Of a DNA stretch of 64,000 nucleotides, positions 47,401 through 59,542 are shown in pieces. The stretch lies in assembly GCA_001466705.2 (NCBI GenBank), contig LATX02000112.1, forward strand, positions 310,001 to 374,000, in the 5' to 3' direction. The stretch comes from Moniliophthora roreri. Lineage: Eukaryota; Basidiomycota; Agaricomycetes; Agaricales; Marasmiaceae. The first letter of the stretch is position 1; the number at the start of each line of letters is the position of its first letter. The notes below the pieces were generated by a model. It worked only from the letters and a program-made list of their open reading frames with translations, had not been told where the DNA came from and ran no database searches. The position numbers and the translations under genes were made by a program.

Positions 47401-50400
47401 AACCGACCTGCTTTTTGGGCAAACGCATCCCGTTCCAAAAGGAGGGCCTGCAATTTCTGGGCTTTAAGCGGCTCGAAAGTTTCTACGTTGTTCAGAAGTC
47501 TCGATGCGATCTCCACCAGCTTACTAGGAGAGGGCGATTTCCCCTGCACTTCTCGACGCAGCGCGATGACGTCGTCCATCAGAGTATATGATTGGCATTG
47601 CGATGAACGTAGAGCTCTGCATACCAATGAGATAGTGTCATGAACGATTGACAACATGCGGCTCTGAGGGTCAATCTGTTCGAAACCACCCAAAAGATCC
47701 ATGGTATCGGTAGCACTGTTAATGGATATTTCATAGAGTTTGTGTCCGGTAAGTTGAGCAAGAAGCCGTGCTAAGGAGGTTTTCCCGCTGTGCCTCTTCC
47801 CAGTAAGAATTGAAAGCCACGACCGGGAAATGCAACTGCCGGCCGCTTCAAGAGCTGTCAGATGGCTTTGCAGTATGCGACCTGGGGGACTATGTGAAAT
47901 ATAATTCTCTCGGGTAGCACGGAAAGTTCCGATTTGGATCTCATCCTGGGCGATTGTCCAACTAGGATTCCTGGAGCTGACTTGCGACGAGCCAAATATA
48001 CGATTGAAAGTCGATAGCGCCTGCTCACGATCGGCCATATTCCGGAAACGATGCAGGTAGACTTGGCGAAGATAGTCCACAGGATGCGACCGATCAGAAG
48101 ATTGAAGAAGGGAGCACCAGCGAAGTACATCTCTGAGGTTGAATTCCCAAGGCGAACCTTCTCGTCCAAATGTATGCCGAACTGTGACTGCATCGTTCAG
48201 GCTGCTATTGAACATGACCATAGCCTGTAATAGATCTCTGTCCATATCTGGGTAGTAATGATGGCATACGAGAACAAGATCAGCAGCAGAAAGCTGATCA
48301 ATGTAGACCTTGGTGAAGCGGTTCATGAATGACTTTGGTAACCCTTTCCGACCACCTCCTTGACTCAACGGATTCTGGGCCGCAAAAATACGGAACGAAG
48401 GGTGCTTAACAAAGCTTCGCCCCAACTCCGGGATGTAGACAGTCCCACGATGGTCAAGGACGGCGTTGAGACCTTCAAGCACCGCCTGAGGGGCCAAATT
48501 CATCTCGTCTAGCAGTACCCAGTTTCCCTCTTGCAGCGCTTTTAGGAACTCTCCGTCTTTCCAAGCAAACTCCCCCGCTCCTCCTCCTTCCACCGGAAGA
48601 TCGGACCCGAAAAGGTCGATGATGTCGGACTGGTCTGAAAGGTTGATACGGCACAGGGAATGCCCAGCCATTGCTGCAAGAGCAGTGATCAGACTGGTTT
48701 TACCAACTCCAGGACTACCCTCGAGAAGGATAGGTTTGGCAAGTTGACAAGCCCGTACCACACGCATAGCATTGTTTTGTGAGGTGGGAGCCTGAAAATT
48801 GAACTTCTGAGATAGAAGTGTATGTGGGCCCCGAGGAATCGCGAAGGAACCTAGCTGAAAGAAGTCCCTGGGATCGTGGGTGGGAACAAACAGCTGGCTG
48901 ACGTCGACTGGAGCAAGGAAATGTAACCTTTCAGCTGCTTGTGCCTTCAGGTTCTGCAGGGAATCCTGGGAGAGTGAAGAGAGGGTTGGGACTGAGGCTA
49001 AGCCATCCAAGTATGCCATGTGAGCGGCATGGTGCTGTTGCAATGACAGTGAGGATATAGATACAAGCAGACATGAAACTGACTCACAAAAATTTCATTG
49101 GCGGGAAGCCGGACATTTGCATCATGAGTAAACATTTCGTTCGAGAAGTTGACCCACGCCTAAGTAGAGATCCTCGATTAGCTGTTAGAGCGCCCTGTAG
49201 CAAACTACATACCAAGATATCCCGAAGATTTAGGAATGACGAATCACCCGTCATTTCCGAAAGCCACTGTACAAAATCCAGAAGGGCGTATGTATAGCTG
49301 GACAGGGCGTCGTACTTCCACGTCTTGCTAATGATCAACTCCAGATCCTCCCGTTGATCCACAGCAGGCACCCAGATCTCGGTGAAACGATTTCGGAGAG
49401 CGGGAGACAGCTCCTTCTTTCCGTAATCACCACCAGGGTTCATAGTCGCCACAAGTTTGAACGACGGATCGGCTTGAACCGTAGTTTCGTCACCACCCTT
49501 TTCAGCGAGGACAATGGTTCTCGATGGCTCGAGTACGCTATTGAGTCGTTCAAGAACTGAGTCATCTGCGAGAGATATCTCATCCAGCAGAAATATGTCG
49601 CCCTGTCGCATCGCCTCAACAAGAGGACCATCATGCCATTCAAACATTGCCTTCGCACGGGCTATTTTCTGCAGCAGAGCCTGCGCCTGGCCACGTTGAG
49701 TCTCATTGATAGTGTCGGAACCAGTAATTGTCGTGAGTACCAACTCCACTGAGGCTGCGTCGATGTCTGCGGGGTCACCACCCAGTTCCTGGTAGACACT
49801 TTTAGCTTCTCGAAGTATCTCAGCCTCAACAGCACCCCGATTTCGTACAGGTCTCAGCCCTCCAATAATGTCCGCTGTCTCCGTGTTCTGGTGGCAGTTC
49901 AAAGCGTACAACCTCTTGTTTACAGCCGCAGCAAACTCCTGACAAACCGAAGTCTTGCCAGAGCCTGTTTCGCCAACGAGCAGGACAGGCTCATTGAAAC
50001 GAAGTGCACGGGTGACAAGAATGAATAAGCGTTGCATAGCGGTGGTCCAAACGAGACCGGGAGAGCTGGGATAAGGGATGCCGAGATAAGCGGCAAAGTC
50101 GACCTTGTCTAGGTTGTAGATGGCCCTTTCGTTGATTTTCACCCTCATGATAGTTTCAATAACTTCCTTCACAGCTGCTTTGTCGTCTTCGCGCCGTGCA
50201 CGTTCAGAGAGAAGCATGTAACCGTCCTCTGCCAGCTCCTGATCGCTATTGGCCTGCCTACTGCCCCATCGGAACAAATCTCGAAGAGTAGCAAATCCGT
50301 GCTTACTCTCAAAGACACGCCCTGACTGTCTCCGTTTCTGCAATTCACGGAACACAGAAACGATCTTCTCTGCACGGCTAGGCGCAATTCGGCACCGCTC

Positions 50401-53400
50401 GCACAGAATGGTCTGAAGCTCGGCTTCAGGAACGTCGTCGAAATGAACTTCGAGGAAACGGTTGCGAAATGCTCTGGACAAGACCTTTCTGCCTGCATAA
50501 AGGCCAGGTGGATTCTGGGTTGCGAAGAGCATGAAGTGTTTGTGGGGTTTGATGACTTCGCCGGTTTCTGGAATGACGAGTTCTCGGTTGTCATCGAGCA
50601 ACCTATTTAGGGCTTCAAGAACGTCGGTTGGAGCCAGGTTAAGCTCGTCGAGTACGATCCAATCTCCATTTCGGAGGGCACGAACAAGTAATCCGTCTGT
50701 GAATACAAGCTTTCCTGTCTGGGGATCAGAAACGTAGGATCCAAGGTATTCTTGAATGTCCGTGTGCTCATGATTGTTGATTCGAACGAACCTATGCCCC
50801 GTCCTCTTCGCAAGATACTCAACAGCACTCGTCTTTCCGCTCGATGTCGGACCCTCGATCAACACTGGGAACCGTCTTGTCAGGATTATTCTCGCCAAGT
50901 CCGTCAATTTGGTGTAGACTGACGGCGTCATAATATAATCATCGACTGGATCAGTCTGTAGCTCTCCCGTTTCTAAATAGAACGGGCCAAACTTGACGTA
51001 CTCCTCAGCCGGTTGGGGAGGAGGAGGATCTTTAGCCAGGAAAGTATTCATTGATTGCCCGTTTTTCACTTCTGGAAGTAGCAGCTCCTTCGCTAAATCC
51101 ACGACTTTAGCAGCGCTGGGAGCATCTAGTACCATGGTGAACGCCATCATGCAACCTTCCCAGATGGCCCTTCGTAGGCTATACGTTGGTGCAATATCAG
51201 CTGCGAACGTCAATGCACGAGCGAGAGTACGCATGCTGTAGTGAGGCCGATGATTCGACCCATCAGCAATTTGGCGCGTTTCCGAAAGGTTCTTAACTGC
51301 AAGATAAAACTCGGACACACAGTGAATACGTTTCTTGTCTCCAACGGCACAATAACCAATGTACTGCTCGACGATACTGAGCAATGTTTCACGGTGAGCA
51401 TCAGGCGGAGGAACCTCAATCTCGGTGAACCGGGAGCGAATGTTCGGAGGGAGATCTTTCTTTCCGACATCGGTAGCAGGGTTCATGCAGGCGAAGAGGC
51501 GGAAATTTGGATGACGGGGGACTGGCTCCAAGGAACCTTGCTCGGTAAGGGTGATGGAAGCCGTTGGACTTTGTAAGATGCTGGAGATGCATTCGAGGGT
51601 TTCAGGGCTGGCCAAGTTGATTTCATCAAGAAGGACCCTAGAAAGGATGGTTTCAATCTCTGTTGTGATGGCCAGAACCGAGTCATAGCTCACCAGTCTC
51701 CCGCTCTTAATGCTTTGACTAGGGGGCCTTCAACGAAGGCAAAAGCGAACTTCCCCTTTCCCTCAATATGTAAAACGCTGAATTCGTCCACCTCTCGTTC
51801 AAACGCAGACCATCTCGTCTCTGAATCGTTGAGCGTCGATGCATCGAGTTTTCTTCTCTTCCTCGGGTTCTGCGAGTCAAATTCCTTGCTTGGATCTCTG
51901 AATGATAACGTCAGTACTGGGACAAAACGGTAGAGAGTAACGTACTCAGACTCCCGCCTCTTGTTCTGAATCTGCTCTTTAGCTTTTTGCGCACTTCCCT
52001 TCCACCAACTCACAGCTTGCTTCCACTTGCCCTTCTGCACAGCCTCCCTCAACCCTTTCTCGAGCTTCTCGTTCTTTTTCCGGCTAAAAGTCACTGCGAA
52101 TAAATCCAGCCATTGGTCAAAGAGCTTGGTAGCAGGTATCCTGGTGTCTACCGGCCGAGAACCTCCCAGCAGATCGGAAGACTCCGTTTGGTGACTCAAG
52201 TTGAGTGAAACCAGTGGTTGCCGCAGGGTATTAGCCAGATGAGTTATCACGCTCGTTTTTCCGGTACCAGTCTCACCAGTAAGCAAGAGCGGCTCACCAA
52301 ACGAAACAGCGGTAACAATCCTTGAAAGCAGTATTGTCGCAGGTCTATGCATCGCAAAAGGCCTCCCAGTATTCAACCCCATCCCACTCAACTTGTTCTG
52401 CGGCATGGCTTGGATCCACGCCCGCTTCATACGTACACCAGTGACCACACCATTCACATCCTTCTCGAACCCGAACTCTGATTCCTCCGGTTTCCATTTG
52501 TTCAAGAGCCAGCCCTGGCGTTCTTCGTCAAGTCCGAGATAGGCGCCAACAGTCTGGGAAATGCTAAGAAGACGAGTACGAGCAGTAGATGTGCTAGCTC
52601 CGCTCCCAAAGTAGATATCCCGAGCAGCGAGGAACATCTCTTCGCGTACATGTGGATGAGGAAAGATGGATGGCAGTGGGGTATCGTCTTCCAGGTCTAT
52701 GTCCATGAATTGCGAAGACGTTGGTAGCATACTTTCTACGCGAGTGCAGTACTTCTCCAAATCCTTCAATCCAATATCTCTCGTGGAAGAAGTCGATCCA
52801 ATGGCTCTAATACTCTCCCACATCTGGATAAGACCTCTGGCAACATCGCCGAGTCTAGGGAAACGGCTAATCACGATGGACCTGAGCTCGTCAACAGACG
52901 GCGAAGGTACAATCACTTCGGTAAACTTGTGTGCTCCAAAAAAGGTTGGAGCTGGGAATGTACCGCTCCGCGAGGGTGTCACTGAACGTGTTGCGAATAT
53001 CGCGAAGGTATCCTCTGCTATCACTTGATCATGACCAGGTACTTCAATCGTGGCACGGCCTCCAATCCAGTTTTTTCCTGGTTCAAGAGATTCCACCAAG
53101 GGCTTGATGAGACCCAAGACGTCGTTACTCGCACGGTCAATGTCCTTGAAAACGACCCATTTGCCTTCTCGCATAGCACGTACGAGGACGCCTTCCTTCC
53201 ATTCGAATACACCTGGCTGTGTTAAGGAAGAGACGTAGTTCCCTAGTAATGAACGTGGATCGAGTGATGTATCAGCCAGCTGAATGATGACGATCTGGTT
53301 TTTAGACCCAGGGAAAAGGTACGAGGCAAGATGGGAGATGAAAAGAGACTTTCCTGAGGATGGTGGCGAAGTGATGAGGATAGGAAAACGGTCGGAGAAA

Positions 53401-54445
53401 TTTAGAGATATCGTGCGAAGAGCTGATATGGCAGTAGGCGTTGAGATAAGAGCGGTATCCGGGGTTGTTTCCAGAGTTGGTCTGGACTTGAGTAGAAAAG
53501 CTCCGTAAATGTTTGCAGTAAAAGGACTTTGCAAAGTATTAGACCTCTGTAGACAACGAGATGATGAGGACTTACCTGAGAACTAACGTCTCCAAAGCTA
53601 TTTGCTCATCGCCGCCTTCAAAATCATAGTAGCCGTGGTCTTCGGTCACCATCGCGTTTCTTGCTTCTCTCACACGTTTATACTCCACGACAGGCAACAA
53701 CCAGCCATCCATCATCACTTGCACACCCTCATTTACGCCATAATCCACCGGGCAATCGACCTCTGAGTCTTTTCCGACTGCCTCATGCTCCCACTTCTCT
53801 CGTTCTGCCTCCCCCATGCCACTCTGAAAAGCGTAGCATCGGATGGCCAGAAGACGCGTCCCAGTGCTTCTTTCTTTTGAGCTGGCTAATTTGTACAGAG
53901 GAGACAAGGACCAAAAGAGCTGATCTGGGAGTTGCCTGTTCGCTGACAGAATTCGCCAGTACGCAAGAAGGAGACGGTGAATTCTTGACTCGTCTACTAG
54001 GTCCGTTGATTCCACAACATTGTGTAAAGGTCCATTACTAAACCGCGGCCTTTTCAAGAAGTGATACAGGATCCTAATGCCAGAAAATTCAGTATAAGGT
54101 CATAGAACCGTAGATCAGAACGCACGGAAAAAGTTCCTCGTGAACTTCAACAAGCAAGCATAACGCGGCCAATTCCTCCTCCGTGTTCTCTTGCTTCTCT
54201 AGAAATCGAGCACACAAATCGAACAGAATTGGTCTGAATAGTTTTGCGACCGGGATTGTGAATGCAGGGATAGCCAACAGGGTAGAAAGAATGCTGAAGA
54301 TCTCGGGGATTGACTGAGCATTCGTTAGTGAAGCGTGGTAGACGTCGTGGGCAGCAGTTTTTGTGAGAAGTAATCTCCTCTGCTTTTTTAAGTTGAAAGA
54401 TAACGGATTGTGAAAAGCCAGTTCCCCCTCCATCACTCCCTGCAT
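38431..54445 (-). CDS. MDN1: Midasin, dynein-like AAA ATPase of 60S ribosome assembly
   Basis: About 5,000 residues over some 15 exons; Rea1 in yeast. It removes assembly factors (Ytm1, Rsa4) from pre-60S particles in nucleolus and nucleoplasm using ATP. Start MQGVMEGELAFHNPLSFNLK at 54443-54445. Six AAA modules have visible Walker A loops. AAA1 is SPPSSGKS (about 53350); its Walker B is VVFKDID. AAA2 is GETGTGKT (52270), with GDWVLLDEIN formed by splicing at 51630-51690. AAA3 is GPTSSGKT (50840), AAA4 GETGSGKT (49965), AAA5 GSPGVGKT (48710) and AAA6 GKRHSGKT (47795). The AAA6 Walker B is LLLDGAN, lacking the Glu, as in yeast. A helical linker (about 42-46 kb) follows, then a Glu/Asp-rich domain (40.0-41.1 kb). 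The MIDAS/VWA domain has ALDDSRSM (DxSxS) near 39080. TGA at 38431-38433. No break seen. Confidence 0.93.
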
Positions 54446-54562
54446 GGCTTCTCAACGACGTGAGCGTTGGAAAGAAAAAAAATTATCTCATCTCTGGCTG
54501 ACAATATCTTCCAAATTGATCTAATCAGTTGCCAAATCAGGTTCCCCCTGACCACCACCACG
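54446..54562. promoter_or_regulatory. Divergent promoter, midasin / homeodomain-like gene
   Basis: Only 117 bases lie between the two start codons, so initiation of the two genes must be linked. The sequence is A-rich at 54468-54490 with no clear TATA box. Confidence 0.5.
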
Positions 54563-56164
54563 ATGAGCACGGTGAGCACACCAGCACCTAGCGAGACAGA
54601 TAGCGTCGGAATCCCGGACAAGAAAAGAACAAGATCGAACTTTGTACGCTCAACAAAGGAGCAGAGATCCTTGCTCCAGCAGGCGTTTGCTCAGTCTAAT
54701 CAAGCCCCTTTGGGGGAAACCCTTGACCAATTGGCAAAAGACACTCAACTGTATGCACTATTCTTGCTGTCCCAAATGGTTATGCTCACGATATCGCCCA
54801 ATTTTTAGCACGAAGAAATGGATTTTAGCCTGGTTCGGTCGGGAGAGGAGGAAGAAGGGCATCGCTGTCAAAAGGGAATACGATGCAGAGCTAGTTGCAC
54901 TCTCTGAGGCTGAATTTTCGGATGCATCTCAAGCTCATCTCAAGCCTTTTCCAAGCAAGAAATCTCGAATCACCGTTTCCCCATTCACATCTACCGATAG
55001 CAGCTTCGAAATCAAGCAAGAACTCTTGGATCCCTTCCTCAATAATCATTCGCTCGATACATCTCTTCCTGGTTCAGCTCTATCTTCGTTGACCAATCCT
55101 ATCGCTTCCATCATCTCCGAGACCTCTACTCTTACCCGCATTGAAACAGTTCCTGTCCAAAAACCCACCAAGAAGCGTCGCAGAAAGCGCCCAATCGATG
55201 TCGCCTCAGTCATCAGTGTATTAGAGGCAGAAGCGAGTTCTGATTCTGCCCAGCCAGTGGAACACGCAACTAAGGTTCCGGGAAATCAGGGTTTTATCAC
55301 TATTAAGGTTATTTACTTTCCTATGCGCTCCTGCTGACTGGCCGCTTATATTTCTTCACGTCAGCATGAAGAATCAGCTTCCCAGCTCCCAACAGCAACA
55401 CCTCTTGCAGCAAGCGAAAACAATACTCCTCTAATTACCAATGTTTCCACCTCCTTACCGACTCAGAGCCACTCGCAGATATCGCATATCACTCTCCCAG
55501 TTCCCTACCAAGATTCGCATGCTCAACCATCATACGCCGGCGTTCACTTCCAGCGCAGACTACGCCCGATCCCAAATACCCGATCCTCTCCCCAAGTCGA
55601 ACTCTTGACTAGAATGGTTCAAACTGTCTCGGGCGGTTCCGAAAGAGCACTGCATGCTGCATCCGGTTTTTCTTCACGCGTTCCCTCATCAGTTCTACAG
55701 TCTGCCTCTACGACTCATTCCAGCTATAAACGGATCCAACCAGCGCTCTATCCAGACGTCAAGATTTCACCTCAACTAATCCCATCGTTCGCATATACTC
55801 AACGCGTTTATCAATCAGAGAACAACCCTGCAGTGGTACGCGAATGTCACACCTTCTGTCGCCAACTGCTGACCAGTGACTACCCCAAACACAGGCGATT
55901 CGCCCAGTCGGTCCAGAAACTAGCCGTGCATCTTCACCTCAGCCCCAGCCTCCGTGTTACACCCTTCCTAGACCGATGAATGACCAGCTCACTCCAATGA
56001 AGCATCTCACTATTCTTCAAACAAAGTTTCAAGGTCGTACCACTCCAGTACCCAGTGACGAGGTTATGGGTTGTTTGCTGGACGAGCAGTTGACAAAGGA
56101 TGATCCATTTCAGGCGGCTATGGGATTAGTTTTTTTGACGAGAAGTGGTCTTTGTAGCTTGTAG
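54563..56164 (+). CDS. Homeodomain-like transcription factor with altered recognition helix
   Basis: The start MSTVSTPAPSETDSVGIPDK is followed by a homeobox-like domain at residues about 23-82. It has RTRSNFVRSTKEQRSLLQQA for helix 1, QAPLGETLDQLAKDTQL for helix 2 and, after an intron (about 54750-54808), TKKWILAWFGRERRKKG for helix 3. The W-F pair and basic end are classic, but the invariant Asn that follows (WFxN) is replaced by Arg. The rest is Ser/Thr-rich and likely disordered, with a basic cluster KKRRRKRP that could act as nuclear signal. An intron near 55309-55364 is followed by HEESASQLPT. Another (about 55838-55893) joins NNPAV to AIRPVGPETS. The end is TRSGLCSL, TAG at 56162-56164. 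Targets unknown. It shares a 117-base promoter with midasin. Confidence 0.72.
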
Positions 56165-56328
56165 AGTACACCTGGAAAACGCCCGGAAAATATGTACCGC
56201 ACCCACGAAATTATGACAACTTTCGCGCTACGTCATCAGATACGCTTGCCCGGTCGTTCCCGCTTGCCGAGAAGTTGAACTCGAACTTGAAAAAGGACCA
56301 CCCACTTGCTCCCCAAAAACTAACTCAA

Positions 56329-57313
56329 ATGACCTCGCGTGCTGCTCGACAATTCTTTTCCTCATCTCTCCGCTCTGCTGCTCGACCAGCTTTCCGTGCT
56401 CAACATGCCGGAAGAAGAGGAATGAGCTCAACTCCTCAGGAAGTTAAGAAGGGTTCTGATATGCCTTGGATTGTGAGCAACTATATTTCCTTTTACATAT
56501 TCATAGTACCCATTAAATTACTAGATTGGCTCTGCTGTCGTTTTTGGCCCGGCTGTGAGTACCCTACTTCCGCTCGATGCTTCCGGAAATCTAAGCGGAC
56601 AACCTCTGCCATTGCAGTTGCTCTACCTCGTCTCTCCTTCGTCACGAAAAACTGCCCCGCACGTCGCCCACGACAAACATGACAAGCATGGACATGGGTC
56701 CCAGAGCCACGCTCCGTTACCTATGAAGGATGATGAGGGCACCGTGGCAGACGTGTCGGGGTCTGTTGCAAAGGCCGAGGCATGTCCTGTCGTGTGCTTA
56801 CTTTTCAAGCTGGGAAGCTAATTGAGTGAAACTTACTAACAGGCTGAAGATGCTCCTCAATCCGATGCTGTGAGCTCATTTCCTCGCTCTTCCTTCGCTT
56901 TGAAGTTTCGGACTTACGGCTTTTATGTAGGCTCCTACAGAGCAGGTCGAAGCTAAGGAAGACAAGTCTAAGGAGGACAAGCCTGAGGAGAAGTCCGAAG
57001 GGAAGTCCGAAGACAAATCTGAAGAGAAAAAGTCAGCGCCCTTGGAGAAGGAGAAGAAGGGTGGTGAGGTACGCGACGTTTCTGCTGTTCAGGGATTGGA
57101 ACGAAGATATCATATCCTTAGGTCCAGTTCAAAAACCCCGCAGGTGCCAAATCTGACCCAGGTCCAACCAACCAGGGAGAGGCTAGGACTGCCTCTGTGG
57201 TATGTGCAGCCTATCCATGTTCTTTGTTCTACTCGTACTTACCGGGGACAATTCAGGGTCACGAGGCCCCGAAAACCCTTGACGAGAAGGTGGAGGAATC
57301 CTCGTCGAAGTAA
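56329..57313 (+). CDS. Mitochondrial single-span membrane protein of unknown function
   Basis: The start MTSRAARQFFSSSLRSAARP then AFRAQHAGRRGMSS is an Arg/Ser-rich presequence without acidic residues, typical of mitochondrial import. Spliced exons give PWIIGSAVVFGPALLYLV, one membrane span, then PSSRKTAPHVAHDKHDKHGH. A Lys/Glu-rich stretch (SKEDKPEEKSEGKSEDKSEE) follows, then VQFKNPAGAKSDPGPTNQG and GHEAPKTLDEKVEESSSK with TAA at 57311-57313. Five or six small introns. I recognise the general layout from other Agaricomycete genomes but no named family. An inner-membrane protein with a charged, disordered domain is the best description. Confidence 0.68.
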
Positions 57314-57498
57314 AGTTCGCAAGTACTACCAATGGTCACTTCATGTGTACTGACTAGGCAACTTTCTAAATGCCACAAGCTTAGAATACACGAATGATGG
57401 GCTAGTATACATTTGATCACACCCAATGGCAAGACTATGCTAGCAAACCAGGTCATCGGAAGAAGCAGGAATTACGGGAAGTTCAGTCGTTCTGATAC

Positions 57499-58250
57499 CT
57501 ATTGCGAAGTGTCCATAGCAATGTCAGCACCTCTGCGTATAATGCGGTCTACCATTGCTTGATCATGCTGATGCAGTATGACATCATGCGCCTGAACGCC
57601 ACCGAAGCCCTCCTCGTTGAGGTACGCTGGATAGAACACCTCCCTTCTTCACCGGCCCATTCAAAGTCGATGATTTTGATGTGACTCTGGTGATCCAAGA
57701 TGATGTTGGGGTGACGGAAGTCACCATGCACATAATGCTTCTCCTGTAGTAACTGCAACGCCTGCATGAGTTGTTGGCCTTGCTGAGGCGTCGGATCCAC
57801 ACGTAACTGGGCAAGATTTGAACCATCTACCTAATCCATCACAATCATGACGAGACTGGAGCAACCATCGGCATAAGGACACCCACAGTAGAGGACACGG
57901 GGTGTTAGCTGCTTGTCCGCAAGAAGCCGATGGACCTCTTGGCCATATCTTTCTGAGAATTTGACGACACGTAGTTGTTTGGTGTCAATTTCTTCAACCT
58001 TGAGAGTTAGACAACGAGGACCGGCTGTGAGGGGATGGTACAAAAATGGCGTAACAGTGTCAGTGGTATTAGGAGCAGGTACGAAGTAACGTCTGGGAAC
58101 CAGCGAGGATGGCGTGAGGGGTCAGAGGGAGAGGGCAGGTCAAATGGAGACTGGGTATAAAATTCGTCTAGCTCTTTCGTGGCAAACCTAGCCGCATAAA
58201 AGAATTTGGCGACTTGTTTGATGTGCTTCCCCCCCCCAAGGCAGCTTTTC
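57499..58250 (-). pseudogene. Protein kinase-like pseudogene (Agaricomycete family)
   Basis: Kinase-like motifs are present on the minus strand: FLYHPLTAGP, LRVVKFSERYGQEVHRLLAD (VAIK-like Lys and Glu helix), LVMIVMD then VDGSNLAQ, YVHGDFRHPNIILD (catalytic HGD and Asn) and IKIIDFEWAGEEG (DFG-like). A TAG at about 57832-57834 breaks the hinge between MIVMD and VDGS. After GEEG the expected VFYPAYLNEEGFGG is in another frame from its predecessor. The continuation runs to TAG at 57499-57501. Upstream, RFATKELDEFYTQSPFDLP and PRWFPD precede a donor near 58100. The nonsense codon and shift mark it as dead, or at least not translated through. The family role is unknown. Confidence 0.65.
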
Positions 58251-58548
58251 CGACTGGGTGGATACTAGCTAATTGTTGAGATATCCATCTATCCGTCACC
58301 GAAAGCGAGTGTTTTTCCTTCAAGGGCTGGGTAAAGGTGACTGATTATCATCTAGTACAAGCCTATTTCGGGCTCAAACCGGTGCCCGACCTTACTTATG
58401 TCCGGCGACGGGCCACTTGTTAGCTTGGATGCTGCTGTTTTGAAAGCCAGATACGTTTGAGTGCCAAGGACACCTGAACTCTCACATCACAACCGCCTGA
58501 CCCCACCTCATTCTTCTCTTCCAACCCCATACTGGGTAGGGAAAACAT
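58251..58548. other. Spacer between kinase relic and the 58549 gene
   Basis: Just under 300 bases, including a C8 run at 58229-58236 on its border. No open frame of note. Confidence 0.4.
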
Positions 58549-59444
58549 CTAATCCTCGATGCGAATGATGGTGCGACTAACCCCATCAGGTTTGCAACCT
58601 GCTTCTTCCTCGGAATGAAAGACAGCTCCCAATAGGGATTCATACAGAGGGCGTAAAGTCTCCAATGGACTGTCTTTATCGGGATAAACAGCCGACGCTG
58701 CTAGCAAGAGCCGCCCAGCAATTTTCTCTACCGATTTAGGTGGTACAAAATGTGGATCTTCCAATCGGAAGTTGAAACGGGCAAAAATGGGAGAGTACAA
58801 CTCGATGGGGATTGCAGTTGTATCCTCGTATTCGAACTGGAGGTCTAGATGTGAAATAGGATTGGTTCTAGAGTGGATATTGTTCCAACAGCAGATACGG
58901 CCCTATAGGGGTACCTGCCGTCATAAACTATCGCCTTGCGCTTGTCGATATTGAGTAGGCTGAGCGAGTGTGCTGGGGCTCTCTAAGGACCTGTTTCGAC
59001 GAGCATAATCCTCTACCGTCGAGAATACTTTCGTGTTCTCGACTGACACGCAGTCGATGGGAACCGTTGGCTGTACACGCATGAGTCAAGTGCGACTAGA
59101 AAGGAGGAGCGTCTCACCTGATAAAACTCCATCGTCTCTGGATCAGGAACAAATCCGTACCGGCATTCCAATGGATCTAGCCATGTCCCATTGTCGACAG
59201 CATCTTCCAAAAATCGGGTCGCCTTCTAAGAGTGATTTGGGGAATCTCCACGTACGTGTGACGCCTTTAGAGCTGAGGTGATGAACGAATAGGATGTTTC
59301 TAATAAGCGTTTCGTGATATACTGACGCCTGATTCTGGCGAGTGGTAGGCGTGATCGCAAATTGGCAAGGAAAGCGGGAAATCCCGTATTTAGTTCATGA
59401 CGCGACGCGACGAAAACCTTGCTACTGCTCATGGATGCCTTCAT
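58549..59444 (-). CDS. Unrecognised protein, possibly N-terminal part of the kinase-like gene
   Basis: Spliced model: MKASMSSSKVFVASRHELNT, ARIRRQYITKRLLETSYSFI, then ATRFLEDAVDNGTWLDPLEC with RYGFVPDPETMEFYQ. Next come PTVPIDCVSVENTKVF, EDYARRNSLLNIDKRKAIVY and, after a 47-base intron ending near 58870, TNPISHLDLQFEYEDTTAIP. The end is FARFNFRLEDPHFVPPKSVE to CKPDGVSRTIIRIED, TAG at 58549-58551. Two introns would be only about 31 bases, short for a fungus. About 230 residues with no domain I recognise. It lies 0.3 kb upstream of the kinase relic on the same strand, so it may have been the front part of the same gene. Confidence 0.5.
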
Positions 59445-59542
59445 GCATCCCGACTAGATGGCTTGCACACGACAATTAACCTTGGAATATACGAATGTTT
59501 GCTCAACCACCTATGATACATTGCACTCAAGTGATGCCTCCC

